64,000 nucleotides of DNA, taken from positions 1,426,001-1,490,000 of the forward strand of contig LR632930.1 in NCBI GenBank assembly GCA_902167325.1, read 5' to 3'. How positions within the stretch are numbered: the first letter of the stretch is position 1; every line of letters begins with the position of its first letter. Positions 54,317 to 62,363 of this stretch are shown piece after piece. This DNA is from Chitinophaga pinensis. GTDB lineage: Bacteria > Bacteroidota > Bacteroidia > Chitinophagales > Chitinophagaceae. The position numbers were made by a program, and so were the translations under genes. The notes under the pieces were generated by a model. It was not told the DNA's origin, did no database searches, and saw only the letters and a list, made by a program, of their open reading frames with translations.

Positions 54317-55042
54317 ATGATCAGATCACTTTTAGTATGTGCGCTCCTCATCCAAAGCGCCTCCGTAATGGCCCAGCAAAGCCAGTTCAGCGGCTGGTTT
54401 GCCAATTTCTCCACCATCCACATCCCGGATACGAAATTCAGTATCCATTTCGACGGACAACTCCGCAGCAACGATAAGTGGGAAACGATGCAAACATACA
54501 TCGTACGCCCCGGCATCAATTTCCATGCGCGGAAGAACGTTATTCTCACTGCGGGGTATGCGCTGGTGGGCAACAAAACCCTCGGTACTTTCATCTCCGA
54601 GCACCGCATCTGGGAACAACTCATCGTTACCCACAGCATCGCGAAGTTCATGCCCCTGCAGCACCGCCTGCGGGTAGAGCAGCGGTTTATTCCGGTAACG
54701 AGGTCGCTGGATGGTGAAGTGACTAAGGTGGAATCCAACATGTCTCACCGGGTAAGGTATTTCCTGCGCGGACTGCTACCTTTCAGCGGGCAGGCGGGCT
54801 TTACCAAAGGGATGTTTGGTGCAGTGCAGAATGAGATCTTCCTCAACTTCGCGAAAAATGAATATGCCAACAGCCATACGTTCGACCAGAACCGCGCATA
54901 CGGGGCTATTGGTTACCGTTTCAGTCCTATGTTCGATGCGGAAGTGGGGTACCTGCACCATTACACCCTCCGTTTCAACGGGCAGAATACCAGCCGTATC
55001 ACTAACAATGTGATCCAGCTGGCTACCTACGTCCGGCTTTAA
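54317..55042 (+). CDS. DUF2490-family outer-membrane beta-barrel protein
   Basis: 241 residues from the ATG at 54317; an upstream GTG at 54281 lies within the promoter. Signal peptide IRSLLVCALLIQSASVMAQ. The mature part is a chain of amphipathic strands: FSGWFANFSTIHIPDTKFSIHFDGQ, TYIVRPGINFHARKNVILTAGYAL, HRLRVEQRFIP and RVRYFLRGLLPF, ending LATYVRL, which fits DUF2490. The family is thought to form outer-membrane barrels, role unknown. It is a single-gene unit with a clear promoter and terminator. Confidence 0.85.
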   Translation: MIRSLLVCALLIQSASVMAQQSQFSGWFANFSTIHIPDTKFSIHFDGQLRSNDKWETMQTYIVRPGINFHARKNVILTAGYALVGNKTLGTFISEHRIWEQLIVTHSIAKFMPLQHRLRVEQRFIPVTRSLDGEVTKVESNMSHRVRYFLRGLLPFSGQAGFTKGMFGAVQNEIFLNFAKNEYANSHTFDQNRAYGAIGYRFSPMFDAEVGYLHHYTLRFNGQNTSRITNNVIQLATYVRL

Positions 55043-55062
55043 AAGTATTTACCCTAACTCTA

Positions 55063-55103
55063 ATAAATAAGGGACAATGCCAGGCAATGTCCCTTATTTA
55101 TTT
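55063..55103. terminator. Terminator after DUF2490 gene
   Basis: TAAATAAGGGACA pairs with TGTCCCTTATTTA around a central ATGCCAGGCA region; the AT-rich base gives a T tract on both strands. Confidence 0.75.
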
Positions 55104-55213
55104 ACGGGTGTTCCTCTTATGTTAATTTACTATCGGAATTGTTGTTTTTGCCCGATTTTAGGACGTTTCATAAATCATTCATTATCAGTTTATTGAACTA
55201 CCATTGTTCAGTG

Positions 55214-55291
55214 ATCCTTCAGTCAACCTTCAGTGAAAGGGGTACTTCCCTGAGGGATGACTGAAGGATCACTGAAGGTTGACTGAAGGAT
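55214..55291. repeat. 11-bp-periodic inverted repeat, copy 3
   Basis: Three direct 11-bp units, GACTGAAGGAT, CACTGAAGGTT and GACTGAAGGAT, run from 55259 to 55291. The mirror forms, ATCCTTCAGTC and AACCTTCAGTG, run from 55214. The arms 55214-55236 and 55269-55291 are perfect 23-bp inverted repeats with a 32-nt spacer. The element lies between the terminators of two convergent genes, as do the elements at 3783 and 16190. Confidence 0.8.
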
Positions 55292-55322
55292 GATATTGCC
55301 GGTTTTGATGCAATATTATCAG

Positions 55323-55368
55323 AAAGGGCCGCTTCCGTTGTTTATGCAACGCAGGAAGCGGCCCTTTT
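55323..55368 (-). terminator. Terminator after MFS gene
   Basis: A perfect 14-bp stem (AAAGGGCCGCTTCC and its mirror) with a 17-nt loop that itself can pair (GTTG/CAAC) ends in T on the minus strand, 21 nt after the stop codon. Confidence 0.85.
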
Positions 55369-55388
55369 GGGTTAGCAGGCAATGGAGG

Positions 55389-56615
55389 TTATTTCTTACG
55401 GCTGCCTTCGATATTGGGCAGGAAGCCGGTTAAAAGTCCGATAAGGGGGAGATAGGCACATACTTCGTACACGTAGTAAATGCTGGTACGGTCTGCCAGT
55501 TCGCCCAGCAATGCGGAGCCTACCCCGGCCATGCCGAAAGCGAACCCGAAAAACAGGCCGGCAATCATGCCAACTTTACCCGGCACCAGTTCCTGCGCAT
55601 AAACGAGGATGGCCGAAAATGCGGAAGACAGGATCACCCCGATGAACACACTCAGGATTACGGTCCAGAAAAGGGTTGCGTGGGGCATTAAAAGCGCGAA
55701 AGGGGCCACGCCGAGGATTGATATCCAGATCACGTATTTGCGGCCTATACGGTCGCCTATGGGGCCGCCAATAAAGGTACCCGCGGCAATGGCGAAGAGG
55801 AACACAAAAAGGTAGATCTGCGCATGCTGTACCGATACGTTGAATTTACCCATCAGGTAAAAGGTGTAATAGCTGGTGAGGCTCGCCATGTAGAAGTACT
55901 TGGAGAAAATGAGCAGCAAAAGGATGAACAGCGCAAAGGCTACTTTCCCTTTAGACAGCTGTACCGCTGCAAACTGCGCCTGCTTCTTCGGTTTAATACG
56001 GTGGGTATTGCCGAGGTACCATTTACTGATACGGAGCATCACGAATATCGCCAGCAATGCAATGAGTGAGAACCAGGCCACGCTGGATTGCCCGAACGGT
56101 ACAATGATGGCCGCTGCCAGTAAAGGCCCAAGGGAGCTGCCGGTGTTACCTCCTACCTGGAAAAGGGATTGCGCCATGCCATGCCGGCCGCCTGATGCCA
56201 TGTATGCCAGTCGCGATGCTTCGGGATGAAATACTGCCGAGCCTACTCCTACCAGCGCTACAGATACCAGTACGATGGCGAAGGAATGCGCCATGGCAAG
56301 ACATAGAAGCCCCAAAAGCGTGAAGCCCATACCAATAGCAAGGGAATAGGGCTGCGGGCGCTTGTCGGTATAAAGGCCCACAAGCGGTTGCAAAATGGAG
56401 GCAGAAAGCTGGAAGGTTAAAGTGATCAGTCCTACCTGCGAAAAGCTGAGAGAAAGTGAATCCTTTACCATGGGGTAAATGGCAGGGATGAGAGATTGAA
56501 TAGTGTCGTTCAGCAGGTGAGTAAAGCTAAGGGCTATCAGTACGGAGAATGCGGTTTTCTCCGCCACTTGCCTGGCTTGTGCCTGCCGGTCGTCCGTTTC
56601 AAGCGTAGTTTCCAT
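55389..56615 (-). CDS. MFS transporter of the fosmidomycin-resistance (Fsr) type
   Basis: 408 residues with twelve membrane helices. FTHLLNDTIQSLIPAIYPMVKDSLSLSFSQVGLITLTFQL and LVGLYTDKRPQPYSLAIGMG near the start match the Fsr branch of the major facilitator superfamily, with SAVFHPEASRLAYMASGGRHGMAQSLFQVGGNTGSSLGPL as the signature region of that branch (parts shown for orientation). Such carriers export fosmidomycin or other drugs, but the natural substrate is open. It is downstream of a GntR-type regulator gene on the same strand (43-nt gap) that holds an operator shared with that regulator's own start region. Confidence 0.88.
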   Translation of the reverse strand: METTLETDDRQAQARQVAEKTAFSVLIALSFTHLLNDTIQSLIPAIYPMVKDSLSLSFSQVGLITLTFQLSASILQPLVGLYTDKRPQPYSLAIGMGFTLLGLLCLAMAHSFAIVLVSVALVGVGSAVFHPEASRLAYMASGGRHGMAQSLFQVGGNTGSSLGPLLAAAIIVPFGQSSVAWFSLIALLAIFVMLRISKWYLGNTHRIKPKKQAQFAAVQLSKGKVAFALFILLLLIFSKYFYMASLTSYYTFYLMGKFNVSVQHAQIYLFVFLFAIAAGTFIGGPIGDRIGRKYVIWISILGVAPFALLMPHATLFWTVILSVFIGVILSSAFSAILVYAQELVPGKVGMIAGLFFGFAFGMAGVGSALLGELADRTSIYYVYEVCAYLPLIGLLTGFLPNIEGSRKK

Positions 56616-56621
56616 TGTAAT

Positions 56622-56640
56622 GTCAGATCATCTGATGTTT
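56622..56640. promoter_or_regulatory. Operator of the GntR regulator, upstream of MFS gene
   Basis: GTCAGATCATCTGATGTTT contains the palindrome TCAGATCATCTGA-like core. It matches the site at 57326 at 17 of 19 positions and lies just before the MFS start codon. Confidence 0.65.
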
Positions 56641-56658
56641 ATAGTGTAAAGAAATGGT

Positions 56659-57330
56659 TTAACGGCTGTGTGTGCTGATACGGGTGGCCCAGAGCAAAGC
56701 ATTGGCTGGGTTTTGATCCGCAATGGCATCGAGCAGGGCTTTGTGCATGGCTTGTGTGCCAATGAAATCGCTGGTGTCTTTATGCCGGTCTTTAAACGAC
56801 TGCAGCATATGTGTGGCGATGGTCTGATACAGTTCCAGCATGATGCTGTTTTTGGATGCCACGGCAATGCTGGTATGGAAATGCACATCGGCCTGCATGG
56901 TAGCATCTACATTTCCGGCCCTGGCGAACTTTTCGCGGGCACGGAGGCAGGTCTTCATCCGGGTCAGGTCGTCCTTAGTACGGTGGAGCGCTGCTTTTTC
57001 CGCAATCTTCACTTCGAGGAGCAGCCGTACTTCATTGAGTTCCTGGTAATCGGCGGTATGCAGTTTACGGCCGAGTCCGCCGGTAAGGGGCTGGCGCGAT
57101 GTAACGAAAGTGCCCTGCCCCTGCTGCACACGAAGCATGCCGGCATTAACGAGCAGCCTTACGGCTTCGCGCACGGTACTGCGCCCTACGCCGAACTGCG
57201 ACATGAGTTCAGGCTCAGCAGGCAGGCGGTCGCCCACGGCATACCGCTCCTGAGAGATCATGCCCTGCAGGCTGGCAGCCACATCGTCGGCCAGGCTGTT
57301 CCTTCTTAGTATGGTTTCATGGTTCGTCAT
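56659..57330 (-). CDS. GntR-family regulator, FadR subfamily
   Basis: 223 residues from the ATG at 57330; an in-frame TTG six codons upstream is unlikely. N-terminal winged HTH (about 10-80): YAVGDRLPAEPELMSQFGVGRSTVREAVRLL and MLRVQQGQGTFV. C-terminal all-helical FCD effector domain (about 90-220), with EVRLLLEVKIAEKAAL, ADVHFHTSIAVASKN and HKALLDAI, which carry Asp/His metal-site residues. It probably represses the MFS gene next to it and itself, through the sites at 56622 and 57326, and is released by a carboxylic acid. The effector is inferred. Confidence 0.9.
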   Translation of the reverse strand: MTNHETILRRNSLADDVAASLQGMISQERYAVGDRLPAEPELMSQFGVGRSTVREAVRLLVNAGMLRVQQGQGTFVTSRQPLTGGLGRKLHTADYQELNEVRLLLEVKIAEKAALHRTKDDLTRMKTCLRAREKFARAGNVDATMQADVHFHTSIAVASKNSIMLELYQTIATHMLQSFKDRHKDTSDFIGTQAMHKALLDAIADQNPANALLWATRISTHSR

Positions 57331-57344
57331 ATCATCAGATGTTT
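57326..57344. promoter_or_regulatory. Operator overlapping the GntR gene start
   Basis: GTCATATCATCAGATGTTT matches the MFS-side site at 17 of 19 positions. It covers the start codon and likely ribosome site of the regulator gene, as expected for autorepression. Confidence 0.65.
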
Positions 57345-57504
57345 GCAAAGGTATGAGGATTTATTAAATCAGGGAAAGAGAATTTTTTTTACTGCATGCT
57401 GCTGTCATAAACGGTTTGCCATGGCCGCACACCATATACCGGAATTTGGTGTTCTCCGGAACCGGTTAAATCCATACTTTTGTATTTACTGGTTTACAAC
57501 TAAA

Positions 57505-57783
57505 ATGATTCCAATGGCACTACCGAAGTTCATGATTGCAGATGATCCCGTGACGGACCCGGACAACGAGTATATTTTCCATACGGAAAAGCCCCGGTTC
57601 TTTGCGAAGCGCGTGGAAGAAGATGAAGAAATGGCTTATATCGATATCGTGGAAGAGATCGATAACGTGGAGGAATACTTCCATGGGGAGCCGGAAAAGA
57701 AACAGCAGCTGCTGGAAGAGCTGGAAGACTGGTACTACGCTTACCTGGAGTGGCTCGAAGAGGAAGAAGACGAGGACGAATAA
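57505..57783 (+). CDS. Small, very acidic protein upstream of K+ channel
   Basis: 92 residues from the ATG at 57505 (an ATG at 57514 is also possible); the longer open frame upstream is not supported. The TACTTTTG -7 box at 57475-57482 puts the transcript start near 57488, so the short leader favours this start. The sequence is very rich in Glu and Asp: DDPVTDPDNEYIFHTEKPRFFAKRVEEDEEM, then VEEIDNVEEYF and ELEDWYYAYLEWLEEEEDEDE. It has no membrane helix and no recognised domain. Its stop codon overlaps the start of the channel gene (TAATG), so the two are translationally coupled and probably act together, perhaps as a soluble partner. Confidence 0.75.
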   Translation: MIPMALPKFMIADDPVTDPDNEYIFHTEKPRFFAKRVEEDEEMAYIDIVEEIDNVEEYFHGEPEKKQQLLEELEDWYYAYLEWLEEEEDEDE

Positions 57784-58598
57784 TGCAGCGGGAACTGAAA
57801 GACTGGCAGATCCGGCTGCAGCGCATCATTTACGAATCCGATACTCCGGCAGGCAAAGCATTTGATATTGCCTTGCTGGGGCTGATCCTTGCCAGTATTC
57901 TTGTAGTCATGCTCGATAGCGTGGACAGCCTGCATAGCCGCTACGGCGGCCTTTTTTATGCCCTCGAGTGGGGGTTTACCATCATCTTTACCATAGAATA
58001 CATCCTCCGGCTCATCACCATCCGCAGGCCGGTAAAATACCTGTTCAGCTTCCTGGGGATCATCGATCTCCTTGCCGTTATCCCTTCTTATCTCAGCTTT
58101 GCTTTCGTAGGCGCGCAATCACTGCTGGTGTTACGTGCACTGCGGTTGCTTCGCATCTTCCGGGTTTTCCGCCTCGTACAGTTCATTTCGGAAATGCGCT
58201 TCCTGACCGTAGCCATCGGCCGCAGTCTCCGTAAGATCAGCATATTCATACTTTTCGTACTTACCTGCGTAATCATCCTTGGTTCCGTTATTTACCTGGT
58301 GGAAGATGAGAATGAAGGGTTCTCCAGTATCCCGCAATCGGTATACTGGGCCATCGTTACCATCACTACTGTAGGGTATGGAGACGTGGCACCCGCTACA
58401 CCACTGGGTAAGTTTATTGCGAGTTTTATTATGCTGCTGGGTTACGGTATCATCGCAGTACCAACAGGCATCGTAACTACTGAAATGGCCCATGCCTATA
58501 AGGATAAAGGTCATTCTACCAACGCATGCCCAAGCTGTGGACGCGAGGGGCATGATACCGATGCGAAGTATTGTAAATTTTGCGGGGCTAAGCTATAG
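57783..58598 (+). CDS. Voltage-gated-type K+ channel with C-terminal zinc ribbon
   Basis: 271 residues. Six membrane segments: S1 about 27-45, S2 about 57-80, S3 about 86-108, S4 about 115-133 with Arg at 118, 121, 124, 127 and 130, S5 about 151-173 and S6 about 211-233. The pore loop has the K+ filter TVGYGD at 196-201. The C-terminal tail has four cysteines as C-x2-C and C-x2-C (Cys249, Cys252, Cys264, Cys267), a zinc-ribbon pattern (CPSC...CKFC). The acidic protein gene just upstream overlaps it by one base. It should give voltage-dependent K+ flow in the inner membrane, with the ribbon a likely soluble control or binding part. Confidence 0.92.
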   Translation: MQRELKDWQIRLQRIIYESDTPAGKAFDIALLGLILASILVVMLDSVDSLHSRYGGLFYALEWGFTIIFTIEYILRLITIRRPVKYLFSFLGIIDLLAVIPSYLSFAFVGAQSLLVLRALRLLRIFRVFRLVQFISEMRFLTVAIGRSLRKISIFILFVLTCVIILGSVIYLVEDENEGFSSIPQSVYWAIVTITTVGYGDVAPATPLGKFIASFIMLLGYGIIAVPTGIVTTEMAHAYKDKGHSTNACPSCGREGHDTDAKYCKFCGAKL

Positions 58599-58612
58599 AA
58601 CTCCTCCTGTTA

Positions 58613-58732
58613 TTAACCACAATGCCCCAACGCCCAGTAAATGAGCAGGAAAATCAAAATGGTGCTGAGGCATCCGCCGCCCAGTTTTTTAGCGCCGTAA
58701 CCCGCGATAAGTGCTCTCCAGAATTTGTTCAT
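58613..58732 (-). CDS. Small single-helix membrane protein (39 residues)
   Basis: Starts at an ATG at 58732 and stops at 58615-58613. The protein begins MNKFWRALIAGYGAKK, has a GGGCLS turn, and ends with one hydrophobic helix, STILIFLLIYWALGHCG. The mix of a basic amphipathic start and a membrane end looks like a real small protein of Bacteroidota; I recall short proteins of this kind but cannot name a family. It is convergent with the K+ channel gene, 14 nt away, so it might be its own unit. Confidence 0.6.
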   Translation of the reverse strand: MNKFWRALIAGYGAKKLGGGCLSTILIFLLIYWALGHCG

Positions 58733-58920
58733 AACTGCAGATTTAGATGGTTCCGGCCAACAACCATGCCGGTATCCTAATTTACACCTTTCCCATCAAG
58801 ACCCGAAATCGCCGTGGAATAAAGTCTACAGCGCGGGGAATCCACTCTTACCATAACCAACATCCCTCGCCGGGAAGCGTTTCTGGCATCATTCTTCCGC
58901 TATTGAAACAAAAAACGCTC

Positions 58921-59091
58921 ATGTCTACCGGACTTCTTGCATTCATCGTGCTCGCCGGGTTAATTCTGTTGTATGTACTCATCCAGCAGAACCGCAAAAC
59001 GCGCGACAAAGGACAGGAAAAACTGATTAACCGCAATGTGCCTCCTTACGGCCCTGACAATACCCCGGCAGGCGGTGGCCATGACGAATAA
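58921..59091 (+). CDS. Small single-pass membrane protein
   Basis: 56 residues from the ATG at 58921, chosen because the residues before it are not protein-like. One membrane helix (TGLLAFIVLAGLILLYVLIQQ) is followed by a basic stretch (NRKTRDKGQEK) and a Pro/Gly-rich end (NVPPYGPDNTPAGGGHDE). No family is recognised. It precedes the KTSC-domain gene by 12 nt, so the two are probably one transcript. Confidence 0.6.
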   Translation: MSTGLLAFIVLAGLILLYVLIQQNRKTRDKGQEKLINRNVPPYGPDNTPAGGGHDE

Positions 59092-59103
59092 TGATTCGCC
59101 GTC

Positions 59104-59304
59104 ATGCCGTCTACCGTTATTAAGCACATGCGCTATAATCCGGAAACGGAAGTACTCGTAATTACTTTCGTGACAGGGAAGGTGTATGCTTACCAGCCTG
59201 TTCCTGCTGATACATATGCCCGCATGCTGCAGGCCTTTTCCAAAGGGCAATTCTTCAACCGCTTTATCCGTGATCAATTCCGCTACCGCCAGCTGGATAA
59301 CTGA
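59104..59304 (+). CDS. KTSC-domain small protein
   Basis: 66 residues, almost the whole of a KTSC domain: STVIKHMRYNPETEVLVITFVTGKVYAYQPVPADTY with the later FSKGQFFNRFIRDQFRYRQ in separate parts. In typical KTSC proteins the four named residues are Lys, Thr, Ser and Cys; here Lys, Tyr and Phe-rich strands are seen but a Cys is absent. The domain occurs in small stand-alone proteins and next to RNA-binding parts, function uncertain. It probably shares a transcript with the membrane protein upstream. Confidence 0.75.
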   Translation: MPSTVIKHMRYNPETEVLVITFVTGKVYAYQPVPADTYARMLQAFSKGQFFNRFIRDQFRYRQLDN

Positions 59305-59422
59305 AACTGGCCTGATAACCCCTGAAATTTGTCGCTTCCTGCCATCATCCGTCTCCCGGAATGGATGTACTATTGCATTATCCTTTAAACCCGGAAACCA
59401 TTTAACCAAGTAACCGCTTCGC

Positions 59423-60706
59423 ATGAAACCATTCTATGCAATTCTGATCAATTCCATCGTGGCAGGCATAACCAATACATTCGTATGGTTCGCCGTTACT
59501 TTCTGGGTGTATCTGGAAACGAGGTCTGTGCTCGCTACATCGTGGATGGCGGGCATTTACATCGGTACCGTGGCGGTATCGGGGTTTTACCTCGGCTCGC
59601 TCGTAGATCACTATAAAAAGAAACAGGTCATGATGCTTTCGAGCATCGGCTCGCTGGTGTGCTTTGCACTGGCGGGCGGCGTATATGCCATCACTCCGCC
59701 GGAAGCATTCCGTCATGCAGGCAGTCCTATGTTATGGGTGTTTATCGTATTGGCACTCATGGGCGCATTATCGGGTAACCTCCGGTATATTACCCTGCCC
59801 ACCGTGGTAACGATACTGGTGCCGGAAGAGAAGCGGGATAAGGCCAATGGTATGGTGGGTACCGCCAATGGCACTGCTTTCCTCGTAGCATCGGTATTCA
59901 GCGGTCTTGCTATCGGACTGCTGGGCATCTTCTGGACAATGGCGGCCGCAGTATGCGGTACGCTACTATGCATCCTGCATCTTTGGTTTGTGAAGATGGA
60001 AGAAACGCTGCACGTAGAATCGCACGACGATAAGCCGCGCCTCGATGTGAAAGGGACCATCCGGATAGTCCGGCAGATACCCGGCCTCTTCGGACTCATC
60101 TTCTTCAATACGTTCAATAACTTCCTCGGCGGGGTGTTCATGGCATTGATGGACCCATACGGACTATCGCTGGTATCAGTGGAAGTATGGGGTACCCTCT
60201 GGGGCGTACTGAGCCTCGGCTTCATTGTGGGTGGGATCACCATTTCCAAAACCGGACTGGGGAAGCAACCGGTACGTACCCTGTTTACCTGCAACATCGT
60301 GATGTGGATCATCTGCATCTTTTTTGCCCTGCAGGCCTCTATCGTTTTACTGGCCGTAGGGATGTTCGCCTATCTCTGTCTGATCCCGGTAGTGGAAGCG
60401 GCGGAACAAACCATCATACAGAAAGTGATACCACTGGAGCGGCAGGGCCGCGTATTCGGGTTTGCCCAAAGTATTGAACAGGCAGCTTCACCTTTAACGG
60501 CTATTATGATCGGCCCGGTCGCACATTTCTTCTTCATTCCTTTCATGACTACAGGTCAGGGAGCCGATATCCTTGGTCCGTGGTTCGGTACGGGGCTGGA
60601 CAGGGGTATTGCCCTGCTCTTTACACTGACGGGCTTCGTGGGACTGATGGTGACGCTGATAGCAAAGCGTACAAAAGCTTATTCGCATTTATTGAAAATC
60701 GCATAA
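59423..60706 (+). CDS. MFS transporter
   Basis: 427 residues, twelve membrane helices. The first segment, FYAILINSIVAGITNTFVWFAVTFWVYLETRSV, and SLVDHYKKKQVMMLSSIGSLVCFALAGG (the family A-loop region) are those of the MFS_3/enterobactin-exporter-like branch. A long soluble loop with EETLHVESHDDKPRLDVKG divides the halves. The C-terminal half has a QTIIQKVIPLERQGRVFGFAQSIEQAASPL block common in self-resistance exporters of this type. It heads an operon with DinB and a reductase (12- and 9-nt gaps). The substrate is not evident. Confidence 0.85.
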   Translation: MKPFYAILINSIVAGITNTFVWFAVTFWVYLETRSVLATSWMAGIYIGTVAVSGFYLGSLVDHYKKKQVMMLSSIGSLVCFALAGGVYAITPPEAFRHAGSPMLWVFIVLALMGALSGNLRYITLPTVVTILVPEEKRDKANGMVGTANGTAFLVASVFSGLAIGLLGIFWTMAAAVCGTLLCILHLWFVKMEETLHVESHDDKPRLDVKGTIRIVRQIPGLFGLIFFNTFNNFLGGVFMALMDPYGLSLVSVEVWGTLWGVLSLGFIVGGITISKTGLGKQPVRTLFTCNIVMWIICIFFALQASIVLLAVGMFAYLCLIPVVEAAEQTIIQKVIPLERQGRVFGFAQSIEQAASPLTAIMIGPVAHFFFIPFMTTGQGADILGPWFGTGLDRGIALLFTLTGFVGLMVTLIAKRTKAYSHLLKIA

Positions 60707-60718
60707 AAACTGTACAAC

Positions 60719-61228
60719 ATGACTACGCAAGACGTTTCGCAAACCGGTAAGGTGGCTGCTTTTTTGCTGCTGTACGACGGGCATACGCCCATGTTTAACA
60801 ATGTGCTGGAAGGGATTACGGAGACTGATGCCCGGAAGCGGCTCGATACCCCGGCTAACCACCCCATATGGCTGGCAGGGAGCCTTGTACAGGAGCGGTT
60901 TGAAATGGCCAATGTGCTGGGGCTGCAGGAGCAGCAGCAGGCCCACGCACTGTTCGATAATCATAAAGGTATCCAGGCCGATGCCGAATACCCTTCGCTG
61001 GAAACGCTGCGGGCAGATTGGGCACGTATCACACCCATAATGCGCGAAGCCTTTGCAAATGCAGGTGCAGAAAAACTGAACGGACCCAATCCATGGCCCA
61101 TGCCGGGAATGGATGAGATCAGCCTGCTGGATATGTTGCTATATTGCGTTGACCGTGAATCTTATTGCATCGGCCAACTGGGCCTCTGGCGGAGGCTTCT
61201 CGGATATCCGCCCATGCGTTACCAATAA
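60719..61228 (+). CDS. DinB-superfamily protein
   Basis: 169 residues. A four-helix bundle of the DinB/YfiT type: FNNVLEGITETDARKRLDTPANHPIWLAGSLVQERFEMANVLG has the first metal-ligand His in NHPIWLAG, and ISLLDMLLYCVDRESYCIGQLGLWRRLLG has the third-ligand region, though Cys/Asp in place of the usual HxxxH give reason for care. DinB-fold proteins are thiol-dependent transferases or hydrolases, often of bacillithiol or mycothiol; Bacteroidota may use bacillithiol. It is the middle gene of an MFS-DinB-reductase unit. Confidence 0.8.
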   Translation: MTTQDVSQTGKVAAFLLLYDGHTPMFNNVLEGITETDARKRLDTPANHPIWLAGSLVQERFEMANVLGLQEQQQAHALFDNHKGIQADAEYPSLETLRADWARITPIMREAFANAGAEKLNGPNPWPMPGMDEISLLDMLLYCVDRESYCIGQLGLWRRLLGYPPMRYQ

Positions 61229-61237
61229 AACAATTAC

Positions 61238-61786
61238 ATGCGTAAACTCTTTGTATCTAACCTCGCTACCCTCGACGGCTATTTAGCAGGACCAAATGGC
61301 GAAATCGACTGGCATAATACCGATGGCGAATATGAAGGCTATGGTGAGAAAATGATGCTTTCCAGCGGGGGCATCCTGTTTGGACGTATTACCTATGATC
61401 TCATGGCGGGTTACTGGCCCAATGCTACTGACAATAACAAGGCGGTAACTATGCAGATGAATAACCTGCCGAAATACGTTTTTTCCAATACCCTGACCGC
61501 GGTGGACTGGAGTAATGCCCACCTCATAAAGGAGCCTATGGAGGCGTTTGTACGGGAACTGAAAGAAAGTGAGGGTGGTGATATTGTGATCCTGGGAAGT
61601 GGGACCATCGTGTCTCAACTTACGGAGCTGGGGCTGATTGATGAATACCGGATATTTACGGTGCCGGTGTTGTTAGGGGGAGGTATCCCTGCGTTTCCAC
61701 CGGTATTTAACAGGAAAGGGCTTACCCTGGTATCGTCGCGGGAATTCAGCAACGGAAATGTGTTGAATACCTACTGGGTAAAATAA
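61238..61786 (+). CDS. Dihydrofolate reductase-family (RibD C-terminal domain-like) protein
   Basis: 182 residues. The start RKLFVSNLATLDGYLAGPNGEIDWH is the conserved opening of this family (SLDGxxAG), then LFGRITYDLMAGYW, PKYVFSNTLTAVDW and GGDIVILGSGTIVSQLTELGLIDEYRIFTVPVLLGGG, the NADPH-binding and closing blocks of RibD-C/YyaP-type proteins. The true DHFR substrate residues are not all present, so it is a reductase-like protein of unknown substrate. Last gene of the MFS-DinB unit, 9 nt after the DinB gene. Confidence 0.88.
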   Translation: MRKLFVSNLATLDGYLAGPNGEIDWHNTDGEYEGYGEKMMLSSGGILFGRITYDLMAGYWPNATDNNKAVTMQMNNLPKYVFSNTLTAVDWSNAHLIKEPMEAFVRELKESEGGDIVILGSGTIVSQLTELGLIDEYRIFTVPVLLGGGIPAFPPVFNRKGLTLVSSREFSNGNVLNTYWVK

Positions 61787-62363
61787 TGGTTCTTACAATG
61801 TTGCCTTAAAATTTTCGGCTCCTGATCCCAGGAGGCGGCAGGGCGGCTTGTTACTTTTTCGGCTACAACTCTTCAACAAAATTGCATGCACCATCTTCGG
61901 GGGCATGCTACCGGCTGCAATATAACCGCAGTTATATACCCGTTTCATTATGAATCATTTAGGGGCTATGCCGCTGCTGCTGGTAATGCGACTTATCTGC
62001 GCATTAAGCGTTTAAACGCTCATTGGCGGAAACCGACCTTGTTTAACAAAATAAGACATAACAATTACGAGGGTATAATCACCGGATAATACATTAACTC
62101 ATTGACACATAAAACATCCGCGTAATAGATGTAACTTTTGACAAGTTACCCTGCCGGATATCGAGTACGGCCGGGTTTAGTAACCATAAGGGCACAGAAA
62201 AGATACTTCACTTCGAGGACACTTTTCTTCACCAGTACAGACAGCGAAAAACGGGGATAGCATGAGACGGACAGGCGAGAGGCCTGTATCCGCCATGCCC
62301 TCTATATGCACATCAGACAAGCGTTTACACATTTATATTTCTTTATCTAAAAAGCACTTTACC
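61787..62363. other. Long upstream region of the terpene synthase
   Basis: No gene is supported in this 577-nt stretch. It is AT-rich toward 62040-62130. TAACTTTTG at 62131 is one base longer than the -7 consensus and could be the promoter. No terminator is seen for the preceding operon and no known RNA is recognised. Confidence 0.35.

Noticed and set aside
57319..57504. Longer N-terminus of the acidic protein
   Set aside because: It overlaps the GntR operator and runs through the promoter; Cys-rich sequence unlike the rest.
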